From the NCBI GenBank assembly GCA_937906165.1, contig CALCYA010000130.1:1-13084 (forward strand): a DNA stretch of 13,084 nt, in the 5' to 3' direction. Positions 1 to 7,152 of this stretch are shown here, one piece after another. The position numbers were made by a program, and so were the translations under genes. The stretch's first letter is position 1; the number at the start of each line of letters is the position of its first letter. The notes beneath the pieces were generated by a model. It was given only the letters and a program-made list of their open reading frames with translations. It made no database searches and was not told the DNA's origin. The stretch is from an uncultured Bacteroidales bacterium. GTDB taxonomy: Bacteria; Bacteroidota; Bacteroidia; Bacteroidales; Bacteroidaceae.

Positions 1-138
1 TGATTTTTTGTTGTTGTGGCCTAACTTCCTTCCAATCCTGTTGTTGAGCAGGTCGATAATCTTGTCGCCTCTTTTTGCTAAAATAACAGATTTTGTTCCC
101 TTTGTCAAGAGAAAAAAAGTTAAAATCCTGTTAATCAT
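1..138 (-). CDS. Partial unidentified ORF running off the left edge (minus strand)
   Basis: On the minus strand an ATG (complement of 136-138) opens a frame of 46 codons that stays open to the first base, so the 3' end is missing. The translation begins MINRILTFFLLTKGTKSV and continues with a basic, helix-like stretch (LAKRGDKIIDLLNNRIGRK). I do not recognise the family. The short hydrophobic start (residues 5-11) is too weak to call a signal peptide or membrane anchor. It diverges from serC with about 95 nt between the two starts, and I see no TAnnTTTG promoter for it there. The opposite strand also carries an open frame here, so coding status is uncertain; the charged, low-bias minus-strand product looks more natural than the hydrophobic plus-strand one. 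It could be a chance ORF. Confidence 0.3.
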   Translation of the reverse strand, partial: MINRILTFFLLTKGTKSVILAKRGDKIIDLLNNRIGRKLGHNNKKS

Positions 139-174
139 GTTAAAGGAACTTCTGTACAACAATTCTGTCTGTTT

Positions 175-206
175 GTTGCACTATTCCTCTTGTTTTCTTA
201 ACTTCG
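175..206 (+). promoter_or_regulatory. Likely Bacteroidetes-type promoter of the serC operon
   Basis: A GTTG box (175-178, consensus TTTG) lies 20 nt before TAACTTCG (199-206), which matches the primary-sigma -7 consensus TAnnTTTG at all but one base. The predicted start is near 212, leaving a short leader of about 20 nt to the serC ATG. The placement fits the first gene of a tight operon. Both boxes are one base off consensus, so this is a moderate call. Confidence 0.5.
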
Positions 207-232
207 CACATTGAAAAAGAAACCGACTGTAA

Positions 233-1306
233 ATGAAAAAATACAACTTCAATGCAGGGCCGTCGATGTTGCCGCGTGAGGTGGTGGAGCAGACCGCAGC
301 AGCTGTGCTCGACTACAATGGCATGGGGCTGTCGCTCATGGAACTGAGCCACCGCTCGGCGGAGTTCAAGCCAATCCTTGACGAGGCGCGTGCGCTGCTA
401 AAGGAACTGCTCGATGTGCCGCAGGGCTACGATGTGCTGTTCCTGGGTGGTGGTGCGAGCATGCACTTCTGTATGGTGCCGTTCAACCTGTTGGCCCGCA
501 AGGCTGCATACCTCAACACAGGTACCTGGGCAAGCAAGGCAATAAAGGAGGCGCGTCTTTTCGGTGAGGTGGTAGAGGTCGCTTCGTCGGCCGACAAGGC
601 TTTCAGTTATATACCTAAGAATTTTACTGTCCCTGCCGATGCCGATTACCTGCATGTGACATCAAACAATACAATCTACGGAACCCAGCTGCGCCGCGAC
701 ATTGATTCGCCGGTGCCTCTTGTGGCCGATATGTCGTCCGATATCCTGTCGCGTCCTGTGGATGTGTCAAAATACAGCTGCATCTATGGCGGTGCACAGA
801 AGAACCTCGCGCAGTCGGGGCTCTCGTTCGTGATTGTCAGGGAGAGTGCGCTGGGCAAGGTGGAGCGTGCAATACCTTCAATCCTCGACTACCGCGTGCA
901 CATTGCCAATGGCTCGATGTTCAATACTCCTCCCACGTTGCCCATCTACACTGCGCTCTGCAACCTGCGTTGGGTAAAGGAGCAGGGTGGCGTCGTGGAA
1001 ATGGAGCGCCGTGCTGCGGAGCGTGCTGCGGTGCTTTACGATGAGATTGAACGCAACAGTCTCTTCCGTAGCACGGTGGCCGATGAGGACCGTTCGTTCA
1101 TGAACATTGATTTTGTGATGTCGTCGGGTTATGAGGCTCTTGAGGAGCAATTTGCGGCATTTGCCGCGGAGCGTGGGGCTGTGGCTATAAAGGGACACCG
1201 CTCGGTAGGCGGCTTCCGTGCGTCGTGCTACAACGCGATGCCGATTGAGGGCGTGCGTCTGCTTGCTGCCTGTATGAAGGATTTTGAAATGGAGATAAAA
1301 GGATAA
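233..1306 (+). CDS. serC: Phosphoserine aminotransferase SerC
   Basis: A PLP-dependent class V aminotransferase that converts 3-phosphohydroxypyruvate and glutamate to O-phosphoserine and 2-oxoglutarate, the second step of serine synthesis; family members also serve the analogous step in pyridoxal phosphate synthesis. It is cytoplasmic. The 357 residues match the usual length (about 360). The family opening YNFNAGPSMLP is intact, the cofactor-phosphate loop GGGAS is at 72-76, the aspartate expected to hold the pyridine nitrogen is D166 (VADMSSD), and the Schiff-base lysine is K190 in GGAQKNLAQSG. The C-terminal substrate-binding GHRSVGGFRASCYNA (321-335) is complete. The ATG lies about 20 nt after the predicted transcription start. 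It is the first gene of a three-gene operon, with a 2-nt gap to the next gene. serA, which often follows serC in Bacteroidales, is not here. Confidence 0.96.
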   Translation: MKKYNFNAGPSMLPREVVEQTAAAVLDYNGMGLSLMELSHRSAEFKPILDEARALLKELLDVPQGYDVLFLGGGASMHFCMVPFNLLARKAAYLNTGTWASKAIKEARLFGEVVEVASSADKAFSYIPKNFTVPADADYLHVTSNNTIYGTQLRRDIDSPVPLVADMSSDILSRPVDVSKYSCIYGGAQKNLAQSGLSFVIVRESALGKVERAIPSILDYRVHIANGSMFNTPPTLPIYTALCNLRWVKEQGGVVEMERRAAERAAVLYDEIERNSLFRSTVADEDRSFMNIDFVMSSGYEALEEQFAAFAAERGAVAIKGHRSVGGFRASCYNAMPIEGVRLLAACMKDFEMEIKG

Positions 1307-1308
1307 CA

Positions 1309-1932
1309 ATGCTTGAAGAGGATATATACAAGACCATAGAACAGCAGGGTGAGGCCATCTACACCGAGAAACGCAGCAAGTTCCTTGCTTTTGCCATTCC
1401 TGTGACCACCATTGAACAGGTAAAGGAGCATCTCGAGGTATACCAGAAAAAATACTACGATGCGCGCCACGTGTGCTATGCCTACCGTCTGGGTGAGCGT
1501 GGCGATCAGGAGCGTGCCAATGACAACGGCGAGCCGTCGGGTACTGCCGGCAAGCCTATCTTAGGGCAGATACACAGCAAGGAACTTACCAATGTGCTGG
1601 TGATTGTGGTGCGTTATTTCGGTGGTGTAAAGCTTGGTACGAGCGGGCTTATAGTTGCCTACCGTGCAGCTGCGGCCGAGGCTCTCGAGGCTGTGGAGCA
1701 CGTCGAGAAGACTATCAATGGCGAGATAATCCTCAAATTCTCATATCCGCTACTGAACGAGGTGCTGCGCATTGTAAAGGAAGAGGAACCTAAGGTTGTT
1801 GAACAGGTGTTCGACAATGATTGCCTGGTGCGCCTGTCGATGCGTCTCTCGCGCCTGCCGCGTCTGCTAGAACGTTACGAAAAGCTTGTCATCGCAAGTA
1901 AGAATGACCTCAAGATAGAAAATCCTGAATAG
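1309..1932 (+). CDS. yigZ: YigZ/IMPACT-family protein (UPF0029 + DUF1949)
   Basis: A 207-residue cytoplasmic protein of the YigZ/IMPACT family. The N-terminal UPF0029 domain (about 18-125) carries the family signatures KRSKFLAFA (21-29), ARHVCYAYRLG (52-62), NDNGEPSGTAGKPIL (71-85) and VVRYFGGVKLGTSGL (100-114). The C-terminal DUF1949 ferredoxin-like domain (about 138-195) starts at FSYPLLNEV. Eukaryotic IMPACT regulates the eIF2-alpha kinase GCN2; the bacterial role is not settled, with nucleic-acid or ribosome-related functions proposed. Length is typical (about 200-210). The start lies 2 nt after the serC stop, and the next gene begins 5 nt after this stop, so co-transcription and coupled translation are likely. 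Nothing links it mechanistically to serine synthesis; the grouping may simply be housekeeping. Confidence 0.92.
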   Translation: MLEEDIYKTIEQQGEAIYTEKRSKFLAFAIPVTTIEQVKEHLEVYQKKYYDARHVCYAYRLGERGDQERANDNGEPSGTAGKPILGQIHSKELTNVLVIVVRYFGGVKLGTSGLIVAYRAAAAEALEAVEHVEKTINGEIILKFSYPLLNEVLRIVKEEEPKVVEQVFDNDCLVRLSMRLSRLPRLLERYEKLVIASKNDLKIENPE

Positions 1933-1937
1933 TTGTC

Positions 1938-2690
1938 ATGAAAAACAGCCTGCAATTTTCTGATCTTCTCTCTGCCGTAACCGTTGACTGCAAGGACAAC
2001 GGCAAGGAGTTTGTCGTGACCGATAGGATCGAGGCGATAGAGCATCTGCTGCAAGGGACGGAGTATCTTCTTGTTGCACGTGAACCGCTTGCATTGTTGT
2101 TCGCCAAACGTGTGCCGCAGGAGAATGAAAAGGTTGTGCTTGTGTCTTCACACGTCGATTGCGTCTACAACAACTGTTACTGTAGCGATAATGGTGAATA
2201 TTACAAGGGTACTTTCGACAATAGTTTCGGCAATGCTGCCGTGTTGTGGTGTATGCTCAATGATTTTTTGCCCGCAAATGTTGTGGTGGCGTTCACCGGT
2301 GACGAGGAGAAGGATTCACACGGTGTATATCAGGCGCTTGAGGCACTCAAAAAGTACGGTTGCGAGCTCTCTTGTACCATTGTGCAGGATGTCACCAATG
2401 TGGGGTGGGAGAGCGGTGCGCTCTTTACCATTGAGAATGATTGCGGAATAGACCTCATTACAGCCTACAATATGGTGTCGTTGCTTGAACCATATGACGG
2501 AAAATTTGCTTTCCGGCATTTTGCCGAGCCCGATGAGTCGTGGGGCTATGCCCGGTGTGGCGTCCCTTGTTTCACCCTCTGTGTGCCTGTAGGTGGCAAT
2601 CTTCATGGTGATGAAGGTGTGCTCCTTCGCAAGGAGTCGGCTGCAGAGTATTGCAGGGTGCTGGCTCTTCTGGCTGGTTTCCTTGCCTGA
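1938..2690 (+). CDS. M28/M20-like zinc metallopeptidase-fold protein, cysteine-rich
   Basis: A 250-residue protein without a signal peptide, so probably cytoplasmic. The order of likely metal ligands matches co-catalytic di-zinc peptidases (clans MH/MF: M20, M28, M42): H72 and D74 in SSHVD, bridging D94 in GTFDNSFGNAA, the glutamate pair E123-E124 in FTGDEE (base plus ligand), D151 in VQDVTN and H223 in NLHGDEG. The full set suggests an active hydrolase, perhaps an aminopeptidase, dipeptidase or deacylase; the substrate cannot be read from the sequence. It lacks the lid or dimerisation domain expected of full-length M20 enzymes and is short for the group. Twelve cysteines are unusual for a cytosolic protein of this size. 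It is the last gene of the serC operon, 5 nt after the YigZ stop. The family call is by motif only. Confidence 0.7.
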   Translation: MKNSLQFSDLLSAVTVDCKDNGKEFVVTDRIEAIEHLLQGTEYLLVAREPLALLFAKRVPQENEKVVLVSSHVDCVYNNCYCSDNGEYYKGTFDNSFGNAAVLWCMLNDFLPANVVVAFTGDEEKDSHGVYQALEALKKYGCELSCTIVQDVTNVGWESGALFTIENDCGIDLITAYNMVSLLEPYDGKFAFRHFAEPDESWGYARCGVPCFTLCVPVGGNLHGDEGVLLRKESAAEYCRVLALLAGFLA

Positions 2691-2695
2691 TGGCT

Positions 2696-2803
2696 GTCAT
2701 TTTAGCGCAGAAGAGATTCTACCCTGTGGTCAGGATGACAAAAGCGCAAGATGATAATCATAGTTTTGTCATGCAGGAGCGCCGCGAACCAACGGTCGAC
2801 GCC
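2696..2803 (-). repeat. Intergenic repeat relic related to the element at 11501-11696, opposite orientation
   Basis: Read on the minus strand this stretch shows the same modules as the downstream element: a shared 19-nt core (complement of 2785-2803, identical to 11620-11638), an ATGACAAA word, GTCATCCTGA followed by AGAATCTC (compare GTCATCCCGA and AGGAATCTC at 11534-11571), and GCGCTAAAAT (compare ACGCTAAAAT at 11653-11662). The modules are in a different order and I find no terminal inverted repeats, so it looks like a rearranged or degenerate member. It starts six bases after the stop codon and lies before the terminator, so it should be transcribed as 3' UTR. Confidence 0.6.
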
Positions 2804-2860
2804 GGTGAATGTCGGTAAGCTTCTAATTCCCAACTTTTTATATAAATTATTTAAATATGT

Positions 2861-2896
2861 GAAATGACAATTTGGTCGTTTCGTTTTTTTTTTTTT
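2861..2896 (+). terminator. Intrinsic terminator with a 13-T tract, upstream of fucosidase gene 1
   Basis: GAAATGAC (2861-2868) pairs with GTCGTTTC (2875-2882) through one G-U pair around a 6-nt loop, and is followed after one base by thirteen T (2884-2896). The form fits rho-independent termination of the serC operon. It lies only 77 nt before the next ATG, and I find no convincing TTTG/TAnnTTTG promoter in those 77 nt. It could therefore also act as a leader attenuator for the downstream gene. The stem is A/T-rich and moderate in strength. Confidence 0.65.
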
Positions 2897-2973
2897 CTTT
2901 GTGGAATGTGGGGCGGTGTGCCTTGTACAGCCCTTTCGGTGTGTAATCTTATTTATTAACTAACTATATTTTT

Positions 2974-4509
2974 ATGAAAAAATTATTTACAGCTTTAGCT
3001 TTGTGCGGGTTGTTGGCTCCGGCAGCTACAATGGCACAGTTTCAGATGAAAGATGAAGCTCCTGCCAATCCCGACAATGTGCCGGCTCCGGTGCATCCTA
3101 TTCCTCATGAACGTCAGATGAAATGGCAAGAGACCGAGTTCTATGCATTCTTCCACTATGGTATGAACACCTTTACAGGTTCAGAGTGGGGCTTCGGTAA
3201 CGAGGCGGAGTCAAGATATGCTCCAAAGGCATTCCCTAATCCAGAGCAGTGGGTGACTTCGGTAAAGGCTGCCGGAATGAACGGCGGTATTGCAGTGGTA
3301 AAACATCACGACGGTTTCTGTCTGTGGCCGACAGCAACAACTGAACACAGCATCAAGAATGCCGGTAATGAGGATGGCCGCAATGCCAACATACCTCAGC
3401 TGTATGCCGAGGCGAGCCGCAAGCATGACATGAAATACGGCTTCTACATCTCTCCGTGGGACCGTAACTCTGCCCACTATGGTAAGGATACATACGTTAC
3501 GGAGGTGTTCCTGAAACAGTGTGAGGAGCTGGCTGAATATGGTTCAGACCAGTTCGAGATGTGGTTCGACGGTGCACGCGGCGGTGACGGTTACTATGGC
3601 GGCGAAGGCGGTACACGCGAAATTGATGCCGACATCTACTACGATACTCCTAACCTCCGTACCCGTGTCCACAAGATTGCGCCCAACTGCGTGCTTTGGG
3701 GAGTGGGCGGTGAGGCCCGTTGGATAGGTAACGAGTCGGGTTATGCCGGTGAGACAAACTGGGCCATGACCGATTATATGTCAGAGACTGTCGTACGCGA
3801 AGAGGGTGACATCAACGGCTGGTTCTGGAACCCTGGCGAGAGCGACGCCAAGGCTACAAGTGCCGGTTGGTTCTGGCATCAGGGCGAGACAATGAAGAGT
3901 GCCGAGCGTCTTTTCCAGATGTATCTGGAGACTGTAGGACGCAATGCGACCCTTATCCTCAACTGTCCTCCTAACCAATATGGCGTGCTCCCCGACAATA
4001 CTGTGAATGAGCTTGTGAAATTGGGCAAGATGCTGCACGAGCGTCTGGCAGTGCCCGTATATGGCCTCGACGAGAGTACAGAAGCGACTGATTTTGCAAA
4101 GAGTGCGACAATAGAGGTGAGCGAGACACGTACAGGCGGTCACTACGAGGCTGCTAACCTCACCGACGGCAACAAGGAGACATACTGGGGTACAAACGAT
4201 GACAACCTTACAGCAACGATAACACTCTCTTGGGATACTCCTCAGGTAATACGTTACCTGGTTCTTCAGGAGCCGGTTGCCTTGGGTCAGCGTATCAAGG
4301 ACTTCAAGATAGAATACAGCGCGGATGGTGAAGCGTGGACTGAACTTTGTCCAACTATGCAGACAACAACTGTAGGTTACAAGCGCATCATTCCTTTGAA
4401 CGGAAAGACAAGCGAGAGCTATGGTAACGGTTACAATGCAAAGAAACTGCGCATAACAATCCTGGATAGCCGTGCTTGTCCATTGCTCTCTAATCTGAAC
4501 GTATATTGA
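2974..4509 (+). CDS. Secreted GH29 alpha-L-fucosidase, copy 1, with C-terminal discoidin-like domain
   Basis: A 511-residue exported enzyme predicted to hydrolyse terminal alpha-L-fucose. A signal peptide (1-21, cut near ATMA-Q) directs it to the periplasm or beyond; C11 sits inside the hydrophobic core and is not a proper lipobox. The GH29 catalytic barrel spans about 45-360: FYAFFHYGMNTFTGSEW (56-72), VVKHHDGFCLWPT (108-120), YGFYISPWDRN (155-165), and FEMWFDG (194-200), where D199 is the expected nucleophile. Acid/base candidates are E247, E254 or E289; I cannot choose. Residues about 371-511 form an F5/8 type C (CBM32-like) sandwich with YEAANLTDGNKETYW and a conserved VGYKRIIPL. The sequence style suggests the alpha-1,3/1,4 (GH29-B) branch, an inference. 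It is followed after 32 nt by its GEVED-like partner. Copy 2 lies 4.2 kb downstream; this copy has about ten extra linker residues (near 360-372) and a different loop at 264-282. Confidence 0.88.
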   Translation: MKKLFTALALCGLLAPAATMAQFQMKDEAPANPDNVPAPVHPIPHERQMKWQETEFYAFFHYGMNTFTGSEWGFGNEAESRYAPKAFPNPEQWVTSVKAAGMNGGIAVVKHHDGFCLWPTATTEHSIKNAGNEDGRNANIPQLYAEASRKHDMKYGFYISPWDRNSAHYGKDTYVTEVFLKQCEELAEYGSDQFEMWFDGARGGDGYYGGEGGTREIDADIYYDTPNLRTRVHKIAPNCVLWGVGGEARWIGNESGYAGETNWAMTDYMSETVVREEGDINGWFWNPGESDAKATSAGWFWHQGETMKSAERLFQMYLETVGRNATLILNCPPNQYGVLPDNTVNELVKLGKMLHERLAVPVYGLDESTEATDFAKSATIEVSETRTGGHYEAANLTDGNKETYWGTNDDNLTATITLSWDTPQVIRYLVLQEPVALGQRIKDFKIEYSADGEAWTELCPTMQTTTVGYKRIIPLNGKTSESYGNGYNAKKLRITILDSRACPLLSNLNVY

Positions 4510-4541
4510 TAAACATCGACACGATATAAAAACAAGAAATT

Positions 4542-6926
4542 ATGAAAAAGAATATATTGCTTTCTGCAGCGTTGATGTTTTTTGGACTCGTATCATCAGC
4601 GCAGACAACAATAACATTCGATAGCGAGGATTATAAAGCTATCAGTGTTTATGACCAATGGGAGGAGAGCCCTTTCCGTACCGGGGTTCTTAAAGGGAAT
4701 GCCGCAGTTACTGAAAACCCTGATATATCTGTTGACGAAGTACTTGGTGCAGCTCCCAATTCGACCGGTAAGGTAGTGGCTTTGCAGCGCAGCCGTTATG
4801 GCAGTAACACTTTCGGTGTCAGAATTGACCTTAAGGAGCCTATCCGCGTGACAAAGGAGTATCAGTATATTCACGTTATGGCATACCTCAAGGACAAACC
4901 TGCCGACAGCCGTATGATGGTGATTGGCCTGGGTAAGAGACTCGAGGAGAGCTGGAGCTGGCAGACCGGTGAGGAGGAGCAGTTCTGGGCTTGGACCATC
5001 AATGACATCAAGCCTAAAGAGGGATGGCAGGATATCGTAGTTAAATTCAAGGGTTTCTCATATTCAAGGGAGGAGAATGAGAATAGCGGTATCGATATCT
5101 ACTCATTGGTAATTGTTCCTGATCTCCGTTCGCCTCATGCCGACAAGAGCGACTGGGTGGCATACTTCGATGAGATTGTGGTGGACAACAATCCCGACAA
5201 GCGCTTCTCAACAGAGAAGTATGCATTGTCTTTCGCAGAGAATGCTGCCGCTACACGCACCGACCGTGTGTTGAACAGTGTCGGCCTCAATAACTATTCA
5301 TCGACTACCCAGAGCAAGATGGTGTATAGCAATAATGTTTTGGAAAGTGTGTTCTCTGCGGTTCCCGGTGAACAGGTGCAGCCTAAATTCAGATATACAG
5401 GCGCATGGATGAGCGGATACGTATATGTCGATTGGGGTAATGACGGTGTATTCAAGGCAACATTGAACGCGAACGGAACTCCGGCCGATGACAGTGATGT
5501 GGTGAGCCATAATGCGGTGATGATTGACGATGTATGGTATAAGAGCGATGGAACAACTGTTGCCAATGGTAATACAATTGCAGCAGGTGTTCCCAAGTTT
5601 ACAGTACCCGAGAATACTCCTGTAGGTTTCTATCGTATGCGTTATAAGGTCGATTGGAACAGTATTGACCCAGCCGGTGATGAGGACCTGATTGCCAACG
5701 GTGGTGGTATAGTGGATGTAATGCTTGACGTTCATGGCGAGAATGTAAGCGTGAATGCGTCACAGCTCAACGGTGATATCGTGCTGGCTTCAGATGAGTC
5801 TCCTTTGCAAGGCTATGTTACGGCTTACGGACAGCCTCTGACTGTCAAGGTTATTCCTGCTCCGGGCTTTGTACAGAATGGATTTACATTGAAGTATGGA
5901 TACAATGTGAATGCGGCTGAGCAGCTCGACCAGAATGGCAATCCTAACTGGGTTGAGGTGTATGTGCCTAATTCAGCTATTGCGGCTGACGGCACTTATA
6001 CCATCCCGGCCGAGTATATGCGCGGTAGCACCGTGAACATTGCCGGCGATATGCAGCAGTCCTATAAATATACAGTAAATGTTGTAGGTATCGAAGGTGA
6101 AGGCGGTGTCGTATACGGCGGTAAGGAGTACAAGGCGGGTGATGTCATTGACGCGAGCCAGTTCTTCTCGGTGGATGATGTTACAGCCATAGCTGTTGAG
6201 GGTTACATAGCTGAAATTTCATTGGATTCACAGAGCAATGTGATTACTGTTGAATACAAAAAGATTGAAGATTATCGTGAGATAACATCGCTCAGCGAAT
6301 TGAAAAATGATGCAGCATATCACATCATGGCCAAGAGCGGTGAAGGATATCTTGCGTGGAACTCTACAATATCCGACACTTATGTCAGCTTGCGTGGCAT
6401 GACAAATTCATCTTATAACAATCTTCCTTCAAACAAGGCTGTTGTAGATATCTATAAGGAGGCTGTAAACCCTTTTGACAAGACTGTTGTCTGGCAGATC
6501 ATCCAAGAAGAGGGACAGTATTACCTGTATCAGCCTGCAAAACAGGAGTATGTTACCCGTGATGGCAGAGACTACAAGTTCACAGCCGAGAAGACTGCGC
6601 TGGATGTGATACGTGACAACGGTGATGGTACTTTCAGTTTCCATGCAGGTGGTGGCTACAGCGAGGGTTCTACATATTTTGCATGTATCGTAACCAACGA
6701 GCCTTTGACAGCTGTCCGCAACTGGACCTGGGACGACCACGGCTCGGTAATGAATATCATTGAGAACCCCAATATCTCTTTTGGCGAGGAAACATCAGTG
6801 GAGAATATTGTAGTCAATGAAGATAAAGCATGCAAAGGTATATATAACCTGCAAGGTCAGAAAATGGAAAGACTCCCGGCTTCGGGCATAGTGATTGTAG
6901 ATGGTCGTAAGTATCTAATAAAGTAA
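4542..6926 (+). CDS. Secreted multidomain GEVED-like glycan-binding protein, partner of fucosidase 1
   Basis: A 794-residue exported protein with no recognisable catalytic domain. The signal peptide is 1-20 (cut at SSA-Q). Regions in order: an N-terminal beta-sandwich resembling a carbohydrate-binding module (21-222; EESPFRTG, QRSRYGSNTFGVR, IDIYSLVIVPD); a GEVED-type domain (about 225-402) with YVDWGNDGVF, YRMRYKVDW and GGGIVDVMLDVHG; beta-rich repeats (403-575); a ricin/beta-trefoil-like region (about 577-745; AAYHIMAKSGEGYLAW, YYLYQPAKQEYV); and a C-terminal tail (765-794; GIYNLQGQKM, GIVIVDGRKYLIK) resembling short type IX sorting tails. The likely role is to bind glycan, or anchor near it, for the adjacent fucosidase. 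The gene pairs with fucosidase 1 (32-nt gap) and ends the first unit, with a strong terminator 30 nt downstream. The partner at 8685 is a paralogue. Specific binding function is inferred, not shown. Confidence 0.7.
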   Translation: MKKNILLSAALMFFGLVSSAQTTITFDSEDYKAISVYDQWEESPFRTGVLKGNAAVTENPDISVDEVLGAAPNSTGKVVALQRSRYGSNTFGVRIDLKEPIRVTKEYQYIHVMAYLKDKPADSRMMVIGLGKRLEESWSWQTGEEEQFWAWTINDIKPKEGWQDIVVKFKGFSYSREENENSGIDIYSLVIVPDLRSPHADKSDWVAYFDEIVVDNNPDKRFSTEKYALSFAENAAATRTDRVLNSVGLNNYSSTTQSKMVYSNNVLESVFSAVPGEQVQPKFRYTGAWMSGYVYVDWGNDGVFKATLNANGTPADDSDVVSHNAVMIDDVWYKSDGTTVANGNTIAAGVPKFTVPENTPVGFYRMRYKVDWNSIDPAGDEDLIANGGGIVDVMLDVHGENVSVNASQLNGDIVLASDESPLQGYVTAYGQPLTVKVIPAPGFVQNGFTLKYGYNVNAAEQLDQNGNPNWVEVYVPNSAIAADGTYTIPAEYMRGSTVNIAGDMQQSYKYTVNVVGIEGEGGVVYGGKEYKAGDVIDASQFFSVDDVTAIAVEGYIAEISLDSQSNVITVEYKKIEDYREITSLSELKNDAAYHIMAKSGEGYLAWNSTISDTYVSLRGMTNSSYNNLPSNKAVVDIYKEAVNPFDKTVVWQIIQEEGQYYLYQPAKQEYVTRDGRDYKFTAEKTALDVIRDNGDGTFSFHAGGGYSEGSTYFACIVTNEPLTAVRNWTWDDHGSVMNIIENPNISFGEETSVENIVVNEDKACKGIYNLQGQKMERLPASGIVIVDGRKYLIK

Positions 6927-6955
6927 CACTCTTTAAGCAGATACTGGATATTGAT

Positions 6956-6996
6956 AGTGCGATTGGAATAGCTATTCCAATCGCACTGTTTTTTTT
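6956..6996 (+). terminator. Strong intrinsic terminator: perfect 32-nt palindrome plus T8
   Basis: Bases 6956-6987 form a perfect palindrome (16-nt arms, starting AGTGCGATTGGAATAG), giving a hairpin of about 14 bp with a small central loop. One G and eight T follow (6989-6996). It ends the first fucosidase/partner unit 30 nt after its stop and should largely isolate it from the second unit. Confidence 0.92.
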
Positions 6997-7039
6997 GTCG
7001 GTAACCTGATGTTGCAATATTTTAGTTAAAATTTGTATT

Positions 7040-7073
7040 ATTGTTAATATTAACGAACGTTTAATTAATTTTG
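7040..7073 (+). promoter_or_regulatory. Promoter of the second fucosidase/partner unit
   Basis: TAATTTTG (7066-7073) is an exact match to the Bacteroidetes -7 consensus TAnnTTTG. An ATTG at 7040-7043 is the best -33 candidate, with 22 nt between them (one more than the usual 19-21); a true TTTG at 7032-7035 is too far away. Transcription would start near 7080, giving a leader of about 73 nt that ends in ACTAACCTTA and A-rich sequence before the ATG at 7153. The position just after a strong terminator supports a real promoter. Confidence 0.65.
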
Positions 7074-7152
7074 CACTGAATGGGGGTCTGCTCAAGTTTG
7101 CAGTCTCTCCAAACAGCTAAGAAATCAATTGACTAACCTTAATCAAAAAACA

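Noticed and set aside
8..214. Plus-strand hydrophobic frame before serC
   Set aside because: It overlaps the predicted serC promoter and the minus-strand frame, has a repetitive hydrophobic product and no start context.
2761..2768. TAGTTTTG as a promoter -7 box for fucosidase 1
   Set aside because: It matches TAnnTTTG, but no TTTG box lies 19-21 nt upstream, it sits within the repeat relic, and a terminator follows it before the gene.
2998..3012. Lipoprotein signal (C11) in fucosidase 1
   Set aside because: The cysteine is in the middle of the hydrophobic core and preceded by Leu rather than Gly/Ala/Ser; a type I site (ATMA-Q) follows, as in copy 2.
7129..7152. N-terminal extension of fucosidase 2 from a TTG
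   Set aside because: It would put polar residues before the signal peptide. The ATG at 7153 aligns exactly with copy 1.
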